From Psychrobacter nivimaris (GTDB taxonomy: Bacteria > Pseudomonadota > Gammaproteobacteria > Pseudomonadales > Moraxellaceae): DNA of 64,000 nucleotides. Below the pieces are notes generated by a model that saw nothing but the letters and a program-made list of their open reading frames with translations, was not told the origin of the DNA and ran no database searches. Positions 1-9,088 of the stretch are shown here, in pieces. Positions within the stretch are counted from its first letter, which is position 1. Every line of letters starts with the position of its first letter. Location of the stretch: the NCBI RefSeq assembly GCF_009812035.1, contig NZ_VZIZ01000022.1, positions 1 to 64,000 of the forward strand. Reading direction: 5' to 3'. The translations under genes were made by a program, and so were the position numbers.

Positions 1-118
1 ACAATAGATTAGTGAGGTGCTCTTCTTTTTTCAATCACTTTCGAAGTTGAGAGTGGGGTAAATACTGTTAAATAGTATGTAGCTATTGCTACATCATAAA
101 TCATCAAGGAGTGATGAG

Positions 119-1069
119 ATGGGTACAAAGGATATAAGTACGATGGATAATAATAACTCTAAACCAAATATCGCCTTTATTGGGCTTGGTAATATGGGTG
201 CGCCTATGGCAGAAAATTTATTAAAGGCAGGGTATACACTTTCTGTCTTTGATTTGTCTGATACGGCAACCCAGCGTTTAGAAAAAGCAGGTGCTCGCGT
301 GGCACAGAGTCCTAAAGATGCTGCAAGTAATGCTCAAGTCGTGATCAGTATGTTACCTGCAGGTCAGCATGTACATTCGGTGTACTTGGGTGATAGTGGC
401 TCTAATGGTTTATTGGCAGAGTTGCCAAAAGGCACGCTTGTGATTGATAGTAGTACGATTGCGGCAGCTGATGCAAGGACAGTGGCAGAGGCGGCAAGTA
501 AGCTTGGGATAGACTTTTTAGATGCACCAGTCTCTGGTGGGACAGGCGGGGCAGTTGCTGGTAGTTTGACCTTTATCGTCGGTGGCGATGATGCTGCTTT
601 TGCTAAGGCTGAGCCTATTCTCGCTGTCATGGGGAAAAATATCTTTCATGCTGGCGAGCACGGCGCAGGACAAGTCGCAAAAATTTGCAACAATATGCTG
701 TTAGGTATTTTGATGGCAGGTACGGCAGAAGCGATTAATCTAGGCGTTAAGAACGGCTTAGATCCCAAAGTGCTATCAGATATCATGCTACAGAGCTCAG
801 GGCGTAACTGGACACTAGAAGTTTATAACCCTTATCCGAAAGTCATGGAAAATGTGCCCTCTAGCAATGGCTATCAAGGCGGATTTATGAGTAAATTGAT
901 GCAAAAAGATCTAAACCTTGCGATGCAAACTGCTCAAGACACTGAAGTAGAGACGCCAATGGGTGCTAAAGCAACAGAGTTATATGCCTCACATACTGTA
1001 GAGAATGGTGATAAAGATTTTTCTAGTATTATCGGACGTCATGACGTCTCATTATTGTCTCAAACATGA
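119..1069 (+). CDS. mmsB: 3-hydroxyisobutyrate dehydrogenase family protein (MmsB-like)
   Basis: The product oxidises 3-hydroxyisobutyrate to methylmalonate semialdehyde with NAD+ in valine degradation; closely related beta-hydroxyacid dehydrogenases use other substrates. The 316-residue protein has the Rossmann motif GLGNMG at residues 22-27, the substrate-binding block DAPVSGG at 135-141, and the catalytic Lys188 with Asn192 in the GAGQVAKICNNM stretch. All fit the family and its usual length of about 300. The ATG at 119 was chosen because AAGGAG at 106-111 sits 7 nt ahead of it; an in-frame ATG at 86 has no such site. An IclR-type regulator gene converges on it from downstream. The rest of any valine-degradation operon would lie outside the window. 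Family assignment is firm; the exact substrate is inferred. Confidence 0.85.
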   Translation: MGTKDISTMDNNNSKPNIAFIGLGNMGAPMAENLLKAGYTLSVFDLSDTATQRLEKAGARVAQSPKDAASNAQVVISMLPAGQHVHSVYLGDSGSNGLLAELPKGTLVIDSSTIAAADARTVAEAASKLGIDFLDAPVSGGTGGAVAGSLTFIVGGDDAAFAKAEPILAVMGKNIFHAGEHGAGQVAKICNNMLLGILMAGTAEAINLGVKNGLDPKVLSDIMLQSSGRNWTLEVYNPYPKVMENVPSSNGYQGGFMSKLMQKDLNLAMQTAQDTEVETPMGAKATELYASHTVENGDKDFSSIIGRHDVSLLSQT

Positions 1070-1131
1070 CTCTCTTGACTGCTTCTCTTTTGAATGTAAC
1101 CTTCTTAGACATATCAATTTTTAGGAATACC

Positions 1132-1160
1132 AATTCTTAAAGATACTAATATTAAGAATT
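1132..1160. repeat. AT-rich 9-bp inverted repeat downstream of mmsB
   Basis: AATTCTTAA (1132-1140) and TTAAGAATT (1152-1160) are perfect inverted arms around an 11-nt loop, followed by a few T residues. It could be a weak hairpin or decay barrier at the 3' end of the mmsB transcript. The arms are AT-rich and the T-run is short, so it is not a convincing terminator. Confidence 0.35.
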
Positions 1161-1212
1161 TTTCGTATCATTAGTAGGTGGCATTAATTAAGAGAATGCA
1201 TTTGCTAAAAAG

Positions 1213-1251
1213 AAAAAGGTCTACGCTAAAATCATAGCGTAGACCTTTTTT
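1213..1251. terminator. Bidirectional rho-independent terminator between mmsB and the IclR gene
   Basis: A 15-bp perfect stem, with arms 1213-1227 and 1237-1251 (core GGTCTACGCT / AGCGTAGACC), is flanked by A5 on one side and T6 on the other. It can therefore end both the rightward mmsB transcript and the leftward regulator transcript. Confidence 0.9.
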
Positions 1252-1269
1252 GATGGCTAATAGATAGTA

Positions 1270-2028
1270 TTAGCTTTGCAGATCGTAGACGAGCGTCTGA
1301 ACGTCTTGCGCGGCTTTTTGTAGGCGTGGTACATGAGTCAGCAGATCGTCAAGTGATACCCGTATGGTTGGTGCATGCAGATAGAGAGAAGCCAGATAGC
1401 GTGACTTTTTGTCCAGTATAGGTACAGCCACTGCGACCATCTCAGAGATAAACTCCTCATTATCGATGCCGATACCAGTATCAGCGATACGATCAAGCTC
1501 GGCATTTAATGCATCGATATCAGTAATCGTATTCTTAGTGAACTTATCTAGTGGTAACCCTTGTAATATTTTCATACGGCTAGTCGTAGATAATTGGCTT
1601 AGATAGAGCTTGCCAGTCGCTGTACACCACATGGGTGATTTTGCTCCGACAGGAAGATAAATCTGTAGTGGTAAGGTCGTTTGAGCACGGTTGGTATAGA
1701 TCATATTCATATGATAAGGAATACCAATGCCGCAAGTTTCTTTTAGCTCGTCAACCAGCTTTTGCAAAATCATCTGCCGTTCGTTAAAAAATAACCGTTG
1801 CTGCCAGAGCTCAACGCTCAAATTGCGTACGCGCTTACCAGGGATAATACCGCCACCAATATCAACAGTCAAAAAACCATCATCAACCAAATTTTGAATC
1901 AATCTATGAATGGTCGGTTTAGGGATATCTAGCTCCTGTGAGAGCTCTAGTGGAGAAAGCGGTTTTGAAGCATAGGACACTGCTTCGATGATTTCTAGGA
2001 CACGGGTAATCGACGATACTTTAGGCAT
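1270..2028 (-). CDS. IclR-family transcriptional regulator
   Basis: The 252-residue protein has the two-domain IclR layout. An N-terminal winged helix-turn-helix (about residues 5-65) contains the helix with 'LELSQELDIPKPTIHRLIQNL'-type spacing. A C-terminal effector domain (about 75-250) carries the typical 'MWCTATGKLYL' and 'GIGIDNEEF' segments. IclR proteins bind small acids or aromatics and repress or activate catabolic genes. The gene converges on mmsB and has a long upstream region shared with an outer-membrane protein gene. Control of mmsB or of the porin-like gene is possible but only inferred from position. No clear Shine-Dalgarno site is visible before this ATG. Confidence 0.9.
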   Translation of the reverse strand: MPKVSSITRVLEIIEAVSYASKPLSPLELSQELDIPKPTIHRLIQNLVDDGFLTVDIGGGIIPGKRVRNLSVELWQQRLFFNERQMILQKLVDELKETCGIGIPYHMNMIYTNRAQTTLPLQIYLPVGAKSPMWCTATGKLYLSQLSTTSRMKILQGLPLDKFTKNTITDIDALNAELDRIADTGIGIDNEEFISEMVAVAVPILDKKSRYLASLYLHAPTIRVSLDDLLTHVPRLQKAAQDVQTLVYDLQS

Positions 2029-2621
2029 ATATATGACTCAGTAGGAGTAAAGAAATAGAGCAGACAGCATCACAAAATTTTCACAAATAAGACAAATGGT
2101 GACAATACTGACGTTCTATAACAAATCTATTATAACAACTAATTTAGCATAATATCCGCTTGAGGCAAGCGTTAGTCGCGTTATATGAGATCATTTATAT
2201 CGTTTTATTTGTTGGTGTAGATTTTCTTATATAAGTAACAATAGATACGTCAACTAACAAAGCACACTATTCGGTAAGGTTAAGCCATATAACTATCATT
2301 GATTCAAAGCGCATTCTAGATAATTATGCGGACATGTTTTGCAATACCCTTACATAAACATTAAGCAAGCAAAGTCTCATGTTTACGCTGTTTGGTTACT
2401 TTAAGGACATTATGTAACATAAAGGCGAATTTTTACAGATTGGTGTAGCAATTATTACAGTACCTATGCAATCTTTACATAATGGCAAATAAAAACAGCA
2501 TCAGTAGGGGTGACTTTTTAAGTCAGAATTGTTTTAATCACCTCAACAAAATGATGGTTTAACAAAAGCACAATCATCGTTTTTTATGGGCGGGTTTATT
2601 TCACACTTTAGGAGAATAATT
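2029..2621. other. 593-bp intergenic region between two divergent genes
   Basis: This AT-rich spacer separates the leftward IclR-type gene from the rightward outer-membrane protein gene. It must hold promoters for both, but no promoter with good -35 and -10 boxes at proper spacing stands out. The only local structure seen is a 6-bp hairpin (TGACTT 2511-2516 / AAGTCA 2520-2525). No small ORF with a ribosome-binding site was found. Confidence 0.5.
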
Positions 2622-3500
2622 ATGAAATTGATTAAATTGACGGCAATCTCTGCTGCTGTTCTAGCATCAACTGCTGCATTAGCTGCTGATCCAGTTATCG
2701 TTGTTGATGACAACGCTGCAGTTGCATATGAAGTTGAGCCAGTTGCTGTTGCCTATCAAGCAGAACCTGCTTCTTATGCATACAATGCTAACGCTGGTGT
2801 AGTAAGCAACACTACTGGCGCTGTTGTTGGTGGCACTAAAGGTTTCTTCAGTAAAGTAGTGAACCCAGCATCTGTTAGCGCTGAAGTTGGTACTCTAGGT
2901 TATGGTGCGAATATCGGTTGGTCAATGAATGAGAAAACTGAACTACAAGCTGGTTGGGCAGGTGGCGATGTAGCTGACCTTTTCGGCGGTGATTTCGATG
3001 CAGACGACGTAAACTATGATGTAGATGCTGACTTTAGTAACCCATACCTAGGTGTACAATTACGTCCTACTGGTAACTGGTTCACAGTTGGTGCTGGTAT
3101 CATCGTTCCAGACAACGATTTTGATGTAACTGCTAACTCTAAAGGCGGTACTTACAAAATTAATGATGTGTCATACAACGCAGATGATGTAGGTACTTTA
3201 CAAGGTACTATGGAGCATCGTAACAAGCTAGCTCCTTACGCTACTATCGGTTTCCGTCCGAACATCACAAATAACTTTGGTCTATTTGGTGAAATTGGCG
3301 CAGCTTACATGGGTAAAACAGATGCTACAGTAAATGCAACTGACCCAGAAAATGTTGTGAGAGTTTCTAACGGTGTTACTGATATACCTTCTGGTCTTAA
3401 TGCGGGTCAAGTTGCTAAACTTGCTGAGCAAGAGCTAGAAGACAAAGATTGGTTAGAGTGGTTGCCAATCGTTAAAGTTGGTGCAACTTACCGTTTCTAA
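2622..3500 (+). CDS. Outer-membrane beta-barrel protein
   Basis: The 292-residue exported protein starts with a textbook signal peptide (MKLIKLTAISAAVLASTAALA, cleavage before AD at about residue 22). It ends in the tripeptide YRF, whose terminal Phe is the usual recognition signal for Bam-dependent outer-membrane insertion. The middle has alternating Gly/aromatic strand-like segments ('GYGANIGWSMN', 'NPYLGVQLRP', 'LAPYATIGFRPNI', 'FGLFGEIGAAYMG'), consistent with a small barrel. Its acidic, Asp-rich loops (near residues 110-140) could bind cations. The ATG at 2622 is preceded by GGAG 7 nt upstream; an in-frame ATG at 2586 lacks a site. It is monocistronic, followed at once by a strong terminator. 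The substrate is unknown. Confidence 0.8.
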   Translation: MKLIKLTAISAAVLASTAALAADPVIVVDDNAAVAYEVEPVAVAYQAEPASYAYNANAGVVSNTTGAVVGGTKGFFSKVVNPASVSAEVGTLGYGANIGWSMNEKTELQAGWAGGDVADLFGGDFDADDVNYDVDADFSNPYLGVQLRPTGNWFTVGAGIIVPDNDFDVTANSKGGTYKINDVSYNADDVGTLQGTMEHRNKLAPYATIGFRPNITNNFGLFGEIGAAYMGKTDATVNATDPENVVRVSNGVTDIPSGLNAGQVAKLAEQELEDKDWLEWLPIVKVGATYRF

Positions 3501-3537
3501 GCTAATCACAGTTTAAATACTGTCGTTAGTAGAAAGT

Positions 3538-3570
3538 AAAAAAACGATCCTTTTTAGGGTCGTTTTTTTT
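3538..3570. terminator. Bidirectional rho-independent terminator
   Basis: AAAACGATCC (3541-3550) pairs with GGGTCGTTTT (3557-3566) with one G-U pair. A-runs on the left and T8 on the right let it serve the outer-membrane protein gene and, on the other strand, the phosphopantetheinyl transferase gene. Confidence 0.88.
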
Positions 3571-3631
3571 ATGCTTAAAATAAAAAAGATATGCTAAAAG
3601 TCGGATTTGAACTTTACTGAGAAAACCTTGC

Positions 3632-4447
3632 TCAGAAAACGATGACAGTCTGCTGCGATTGTAACGTGGCAATGCGATAAACAGATTGGTAGTCCGTATC
3701 TTCACTATCATTGAGTACAGAAGAAGCGTTAATCTCTCTATTATTTCCAATCAAGCTAGGAATAAGGTGAGAGTAATCCATACCTAAGCCTTGAGCTAAT
3801 GTATATTGTTTGACTTTGATAAAGCTTTCTTTTATTTGCCATAACAGTTTGGCAGTGCGTTCTCGCTGATCTGTAGATAGCTCCTGTAAAATAGCTAACT
3901 CGCTCTTTGAATAGAAACGTTTGACTACATGCCATGCAATATTATGGGTCTCTATATCGATACCAGCAGGACGCTGGCGACTGATAACGACAGCTATTTT
4001 GCTGTGTAAATGTGTAAAATTTGTCTGATTCGATTCTGTAGTTTGCTTTGAACTACTAGCTCCTGTATGGCTAAAGCATACGTAATACTGACTGTTGATG
4101 AGCCGATAGGGAAAGCTTGACTCATCCAAGGTGTCATCTATTTCTAATTTTTTAAGCAGCTCTTGCAATAGTTGCCTGACGCCTTGCCGCTGCTGCTGAC
4201 GCTGTTTACGTGCTAGAGCAGGTACTAAGTGTCTAGGTGCTGCTGTCGCCACCTGATAGTACCAATTTAGGCTATTAAGCTTGATGATGTCTTTACACGA
4301 CGTATTACATGATGACAACCATAATGACTTGTTCCATAAGATTCCAGTGACTAAATGACTGATTGACTCACTCACTTGAGCAGTCACACACCATGTCGTG
4401 GTGTCGAGTTGAGTGTACTGTATCTGGGTAAGGTTGGAAGTCGGCAT
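3632..4447 (-). CDS. 4'-phosphopantetheinyl transferase superfamily protein (Sfp-like)
   Basis: The enzyme moves the phosphopantetheine arm of coenzyme A to a serine on a carrier protein (acyl, peptidyl or polyketide). The signature motifs are present: AGIDIE at residues 161-166, with Asp164 and Glu166 as magnesium ligands, and WQIKESFIK at 203-211, with Glu207 and Lys211. A length of 271 residues fits the Sfp/Gsp class rather than the 125-residue AcpS. No NRPS, PKS or other carrier-protein partner gene is in the window, so its target is open; in related bacteria such enzymes serve siderophore or fatty-acid-type pathways. The AT-rich stretch on its 5' side (4448-4600) shows nothing clear. Confidence 0.88.
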   Translation of the reverse strand: MPTSNLTQIQYTQLDTTTWCVTAQVSESISHLVTGILWNKSLWLSSCNTSCKDIIKLNSLNWYYQVATAAPRHLVPALARKQRQQQRQGVRQLLQELLKKLEIDDTLDESSFPYRLINSQYYVCFSHTGASSSKQTTESNQTNFTHLHSKIAVVISRQRPAGIDIETHNIAWHVVKRFYSKSELAILQELSTDQRERTAKLLWQIKESFIKVKQYTLAQGLGMDYSHLIPSLIGNNREINASSVLNDSEDTDYQSVYRIATLQSQQTVIVF

Positions 4448-4600
4448 ATATTAATAGTCATCAAAAATGATTATTATAGAATTGAGTATATAAAATTGTG
4501 TAAGTCTGAACGCTATGTATTTAGTATTTTGCTCATAGATAGTCATATCTCAATAGCTATGTCTAAATAATCTATATTTAATTATCTGGTCAAGAATATC

Positions 4601-4632
4601 AAAAGCCCAGCAATAGTATATTGCTGGGCTTT
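4601..4632 (-). terminator. Rho-independent terminator of pal
   Basis: The stem AAAGCCCAGCAA / TTGCTGGGCTTT (arms 4602-4613 and 4621-4632) around a 7-nt loop ends in a T-run on the minus strand, directly downstream of the pal-like gene. Confidence 0.85.
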
Positions 4633-4673
4633 AATTAAACTATCAAACTCTATAAATAACGCTAAATCACAAT

Positions 4674-5192
4674 TTAGTAAGACAACTCGGCACGACGGTT
4701 TTGTGCATACGCGTCTTCAGTGTTGCCAGCTGCTGCAGGGCGCTCTTCACCATAGCTAATCACACGGATGTTGTTTGCAGTGACACCTTGAGCAGCAAGG
4801 TAGTTACGAGCAGCTTGTGCGCGTCGCTCACCTAGTGCCATGTTATATTCACGGCTACCGCGCTCATCAGTGTGACCTGCGATAACGACAGTCGCTGCTG
4901 GGTTTGAATTTAGCAGGCTTACGTGTTGGTTAAGGACGCTCGCTGATTGAGCAGTAATTTCGCTGCTATCAAAGGCAAAGTAGACCACTGCTTGAATATT
5001 CTCAGCGCCAGTAATGACAGCGTTTGAGTTATCAACGATAACCGCACCATTGTAGCCAACTTGTCCACCTGGAATACCTAGCGGGGCAACGACAACTTCT
5101 GAGGTAGAACGCTTGGTAGCACAACCAGTGGTCAGTGCAACAGCGCTTGATAGTACAGCAAGAACAGCGATCTTAGAAAAACTGATTGACAT
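4674..5192 (-). CDS. pal: Peptidoglycan-associated lipoprotein Pal (OmpA/MotB domain)
   Basis: The protein is a lipoprotein that anchors the outer membrane to peptidoglycan. Its signal sequence ends in the lipobox LTTGC, with lipidated Cys24. An OmpA-like domain follows (about residues 65-172) with the Pal core motif GHTDERGSREYNMALGERRA and the diaminopimelate-contacting Asp/Arg of that loop. Its length of 172 matches Pal. TolB, its usual upstream partner, is not beside it; the gene stands alone between a terminator and an AT-rich 5' region. It may therefore be the main Pal of the Tol-Pal machine encoded apart from tolQRAB, or a paralogue. A clear AGGAG-type site (AGGAGCTCGTC before the ATG) supports the start. 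Confidence 0.88.
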   Translation of the reverse strand: MSISFSKIAVLAVLSSAVALTTGCATKRSTSEVVVAPLGIPGGQVGYNGAVIVDNSNAVITGAENIQAVVYFAFDSSEITAQSASVLNQHVSLLNSNPAATVVIAGHTDERGSREYNMALGERRAQAARNYLAAQGVTANNIRVISYGEERPAAAGNTEDAYAQNRRAELSY

Positions 5193-5333
5193 GACGAGCT
5201 CCTAAAATTTTAATTAAATTTGTTTTTTTAAACTGCTTCCGATAAAACTTAGGCAATCTCTATCTATAATATACTAAATGTTAATTTATGTAAGTATTTT
5301 TACTGTAAATTATGATAGATAAAATTGAGTGTA

Positions 5334-5942
5334 TTACCAGCGGTGCTTGCCCCAGTTTTCAGGGTTAGCCCAGTAATCAGCATTGAGCCAATTTGGCAGT
5401 TGTTTGTAGTCATATAGATTAAATTGCCAAAGCGTCGCAGTAACGGTTGATGAGGTAATAGATTGAATGTCATCAATATTTAGAGATGGTTCATTCAATA
5501 TATCAAATGGCGTAAAGCCATAAGGTTTCAAATCTATCGAGCTGTCCAATGCGATAAGTAAATGCGCGGCATACAGGTCACGGTAGCGCATGAGTAGCGG
5601 TACATAGTGTTGAGTCAGCTCTTCTGACAAGGTGGGTAGCCAAAAGCAAGCAAGCTCATAACGATCAGGCACATGCTGTTTAGCAAGATCTGATAACGTT
5701 GATAAGTGTCGTGCGTTCAGCTTCGATTCAGTGTTCTCATTAGTAGATGTAGTATCGTCAAGTTGTGCTTGTAGTGCTAATAAGTCGGCATGGTTATGTG
5801 TTACCCATAATGCTTCACTATTATCTTTGCTATGCTCAGGTGACAGTTCTGTCTGAGTCGTCAATGAGGGTAGTAGCGCGTCAACATACTCTATAAGCAA
5901 AGGTAAGGTAATGTCTGCGCGTTTCACCGTATTTTTTGTCAT
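5334..5942 (-). CDS. Conserved uncharacterised protein (possibly DUF6231)
   Basis: This is a 202-residue soluble protein with no signal peptide or membrane segment. It has a variable, Ser/Thr/Asn-rich middle (about residues 40-80). The more conserved-looking second half carries 'DRYELACFWLP', 'MRYRDLYAAHLLIALD', 'YGFTPFD', and ends in a Trp-rich tail (NWLNADYWANPENWGKHRW). That tail recalls an uncharacterised gammaproteobacterial family I know as DUF6231; this is from memory and not tested. It lies 141 bp upstream of pal on the same strand. No function can be assigned. Confidence 0.7.
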   Translation of the reverse strand: MTKNTVKRADITLPLLIEYVDALLPSLTTQTELSPEHSKDNSEALWVTHNHADLLALQAQLDDTTSTNENTESKLNARHLSTLSDLAKQHVPDRYELACFWLPTLSEELTQHYVPLLMRYRDLYAAHLLIALDSSIDLKPYGFTPFDILNEPSLNIDDIQSITSSTVTATLWQFNLYDYKQLPNWLNADYWANPENWGKHRW

Positions 5943-6320
5943 ATAATAAGCCGTTAGTTAAATGATTGGTCATCAGTACGACTATTAAATCATTTTCAAC
6001 GACATTATCCAATTGATAACGTATGTTTCATATTTAAATCATATTGAACCGACGATATCTTATTCTGCATACTTGAAATTTAGCGATTTAGGTCAATCTA
6101 GCTATAAGCTTAACAAGAAAACCAATTTAGTAATAAAAATTAGCTTAATCATTGCAAAGCTTTGTCTATGTGCTTAGTTTACTAAGTGCTTAGCTGGTGT
6201 AGTTAGCCTGAAGGCAAAGTCTTTATTTGCACTAGAGTCTTCTGTAAATAGCGAAATGATATTACTCATTCCCAGTAAAAATAACTTATAACCAAATCAA
6301 CGATAATAATAGGACACCAT
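5943..6320. other. 378-bp intergenic region upstream of pepN
   Basis: This AT-rich spacer lies between divergent genes (the unknown protein leftward, pepN rightward). It should contain both promoters, but no hexamer pair with good spacing was clear, and no hairpin or small gene was recognised. Confidence 0.4.
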
Positions 6321-8963
6321 ATGTCTACTGCTGAAACTGATGCACAAATCATCAATCCTGAAATGCCAGATGTGCCGCCTCATGCGCCAAGCAAGATTAA
6401 TCTAAAAGACTATACCAAACCAAGTTTTGATGTCGAGACAGTACATTTAGATATTAAGCTGTTTGAAGACTACGCGCAGGTAGACAGTAAGCTTGAAATG
6501 GTACGCCAAACGGCAGGGGATATCGTCTTATTTGGTGAGTCATTAGAGCTGCTAACGATTACGATGAACGGTAAAGCGCTGAACACTGAGGATTATCAGC
6601 AGGAAGCGGGTAAGCTGACGATTTATAATGCCCCTGAGCGAGCTACTTTAGACATTCAAGTGCGTATCTGCCCACAGACCAACACCGCGCTTGAAGGTTT
6701 ATATATGGCCGGTAGCGGTGACGACACGATGTTTGTGACTCAGTGCGAGCCAGAGGGTTTCCGTAAGATTACTTTTTATCCTGATCGCCCTGATGTGTTG
6801 GCGATATTTACCACGCGACTTGAAGCAGATAAGCGCTATCCGACGTTGTTGGCCAATGGTAACTTAGTCGAAGCAGGCGAAGTGGCCGATGCACCAGACC
6901 GCCATTATGCCATCTGGCACGATCCAACCAATAAGCCAAGCTATCTATTTGCCTGTGTGGTAGCCGATTTAGATGTATTGACAGATTCTTATACGACCAG
7001 CGAAGGTCGAGAAGTATTGCTTGAGTTGTATGCCAAGTCTGCTGATATCGATAAATGCGATGTCGGTATGCAAGCCCTAAAAGATGCCATGAAGTGGGAT
7101 GAGGTCAATTACGGGCGAGCCTACGATCTAGATCGCTATATGATTGTGGCGGTCAGCCAATTCAATATGGGTGCAATGGAAAATAAGGGTTTGAATATTT
7201 TTAATACTGCTTGCGTGTTATCTAGCCCTGAGACGACCACTGATGCCCGTAGTTTTAGCGTAAAAGCCATTATTGCTCATGAGTATTTTCATAACTGGAC
7301 AGGTAACCGTATTACCTGCCGTGATTGGTTTCAACTTTGTTTGAAAGAAGGCTTTACCGTTTACCGTGATCAGTCATTTTCAGCAGATCAGCAGTCAAGT
7401 GCAGTGCAGCGTATCGATGACGTGGCGACCTTGCGTGCCCATCAATTCAGCGAAGATGCAGGCCCATTAGCGCATCCAGTACGTCCAGAGAGTTTTGTTG
7501 AGATTAATAATTTTTATACGACGACTGTCTATGAGAAAGGCGCTGAAATTGTACGCATGATTGCCAATACGTTAGGGCCAAATGATTTCCGAAAAGGAAC
7601 AGATGAGTACTTCCGTCGCTATGATGGACAAGCGGTAACGGTTGAGGACTTTTTATCAGCACTTAGTATCACTGATGAAAAAATCGAGAATTTCATTGAT
7701 TGGTATCGTCAGCCTGGTACGCCAGTGGTATCGGGCTCTCAAACTTACGATAGCACCGCACAGACGCTGACCATTACTTTGAATCAGCAAACACGCCATG
7801 TCAAAGGCTTTGATGCGCCAAAACCATTGCCGATACCAGTAGCAACGGCATTGTTTGATAAAGACTCAGGCGCTATCGTCGCTGAGCGTATGTTATTGCT
7901 TGACGAGGCGACGCAAACGTTTGTCTTTGAGAATGTAGCGAGCGAGCCTGTCGTGTCATTACTGCGTGATTTTAGTGCACCAGTACAGCTTAACTATGAC
8001 TACCAAGATGCAGACTTAGCGTTTTTGCTTAAGCACGAAACCAACGGGTTTAACCGCTGGCAAGTAACTCAAATGCTAGTGAATCGTATTTTGCTGCAAG
8101 GCCAAGGTACGAAGAGTAGCCCTGATGTATATTTGGAAGCATTGGCGCAGACGTTGCCTGTCTTAGCGGCTGACGATGCGATGCTAGCGGCACGATTGCT
8201 TGATATTCCATCAGCGCAAGAGCTGGCTTCTGCTATTTCTAAAGACTACGATCCAGTGTTGGTTAAAGAGCAGCGCGATGGGCTATACAAGCAAGTGGCT
8301 GATAAGTTAAAAGGCCAATGGGCTGAGCTGTACAACAACCTGCCAATGCAGTCTTATGAGGATAGCGCTGAAGCTCGAGGTATTCGTGCGCTGCGTAATG
8401 TCGTGCTCGATATGGCGTTGACTGCCAATGTAGATGCTGCAGCAGACTGGGCACAACAGCAGTATGATAATGCCAGCTGTATGACTGAGCGCTTTGGTGC
8501 ACTGAAGGCCATGGTCAATCATCAGCTGGTAGATGCAGATAAGTATTTAGCGGACTTCTATGAGCGTTTCCAAGCAAACGATCTGGTTATCGATTTGTGG
8601 TTCAGTGTCCAAGCTGCGGCTGACGACGTAACGCCTGATATGGTCAAGTCGCTGCTGACGCACACAGACTTTGATTGGAATACGCCTAATCGTGTCCGTT
8701 CGGTTATCAGCGCTTTTAGCTCGCAACCGACGGTACTCTGGACGGCAGAAGGTCTAGAGATGTATACAGGCGTGATTCAGAAATTAGATGATGCTAACCC
8801 TGTGTTAGCGTCACGCTTACTGCAAGTACTAGCCCGCTGGAATACGTTGGCTGAGCCTCGCCGTCAAATGGCACACGAGCAGTTGGTAGATTTACAGAAG
8901 AATGTCTCATCTAAGCATGTGCTCGAAAGCTTAGAGAGCGTGTTAGGTGCTGCAAATAGCTGA
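6321..8963 (+). CDS. pepN: Aminopeptidase N (M1 family)
   Basis: This cytoplasmic zinc metallopeptidase removes N-terminal residues from peptides and has a broad preference. The exopeptidase motif GAMEN is at residues 284-288. The zinc site HEYFH is at 320-324 with the third ligand Glu343 (18 residues later, in LKEGFT), and the transition-state Tyr is at about 404 (TTVYEKG). A length of 880 matches the E. coli-type PepN (870), including the long C-terminal alpha-helical domain. The ATG at 6321 follows AGGA 8 nt upstream. It is apparently monocistronic; its neighbours are unrelated. Confidence 0.97.
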   Translation: MSTAETDAQIINPEMPDVPPHAPSKINLKDYTKPSFDVETVHLDIKLFEDYAQVDSKLEMVRQTAGDIVLFGESLELLTITMNGKALNTEDYQQEAGKLTIYNAPERATLDIQVRICPQTNTALEGLYMAGSGDDTMFVTQCEPEGFRKITFYPDRPDVLAIFTTRLEADKRYPTLLANGNLVEAGEVADAPDRHYAIWHDPTNKPSYLFACVVADLDVLTDSYTTSEGREVLLELYAKSADIDKCDVGMQALKDAMKWDEVNYGRAYDLDRYMIVAVSQFNMGAMENKGLNIFNTACVLSSPETTTDARSFSVKAIIAHEYFHNWTGNRITCRDWFQLCLKEGFTVYRDQSFSADQQSSAVQRIDDVATLRAHQFSEDAGPLAHPVRPESFVEINNFYTTTVYEKGAEIVRMIANTLGPNDFRKGTDEYFRRYDGQAVTVEDFLSALSITDEKIENFIDWYRQPGTPVVSGSQTYDSTAQTLTITLNQQTRHVKGFDAPKPLPIPVATALFDKDSGAIVAERMLLLDEATQTFVFENVASEPVVSLLRDFSAPVQLNYDYQDADLAFLLKHETNGFNRWQVTQMLVNRILLQGQGTKSSPDVYLEALAQTLPVLAADDAMLAARLLDIPSAQELASAISKDYDPVLVKEQRDGLYKQVADKLKGQWAELYNNLPMQSYEDSAEARGIRALRNVVLDMALTANVDAAADWAQQQYDNASCMTERFGALKAMVNHQLVDADKYLADFYERFQANDLVIDLWFSVQAAADDVTPDMVKSLLTHTDFDWNTPNRVRSVISAFSSQPTVLWTAEGLEMYTGVIQKLDDANPVLASRLLQVLARWNTLAEPRRQMAHEQLVDLQKNVSSKHVLESLESVLGAANS

Positions 8964-9088
8964 TTTCTATTCAGTCAGGTCATGTTTTTTTGAAGATTAT
9001 AAAAGGCTAATTCAGTTAACTGGATTAGTCTTTAGATTATTCAATAAAAACGTTAGTCAATATATATAGCTTTACGCGAGACTTAGAA

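Noticed and set aside
2511-2525. Short palindrome upstream of the outer-membrane protein gene
   Set aside because: Six base pairs only, no T-run and no relation to a promoter; likely chance.
4376-4570. A 64-codon rightward frame overlapping the start of the phosphopantetheinyl transferase gene
   Set aside because: No ribosome-binding site, low-complexity composition, and overlap with the well-supported gene on the other strand.
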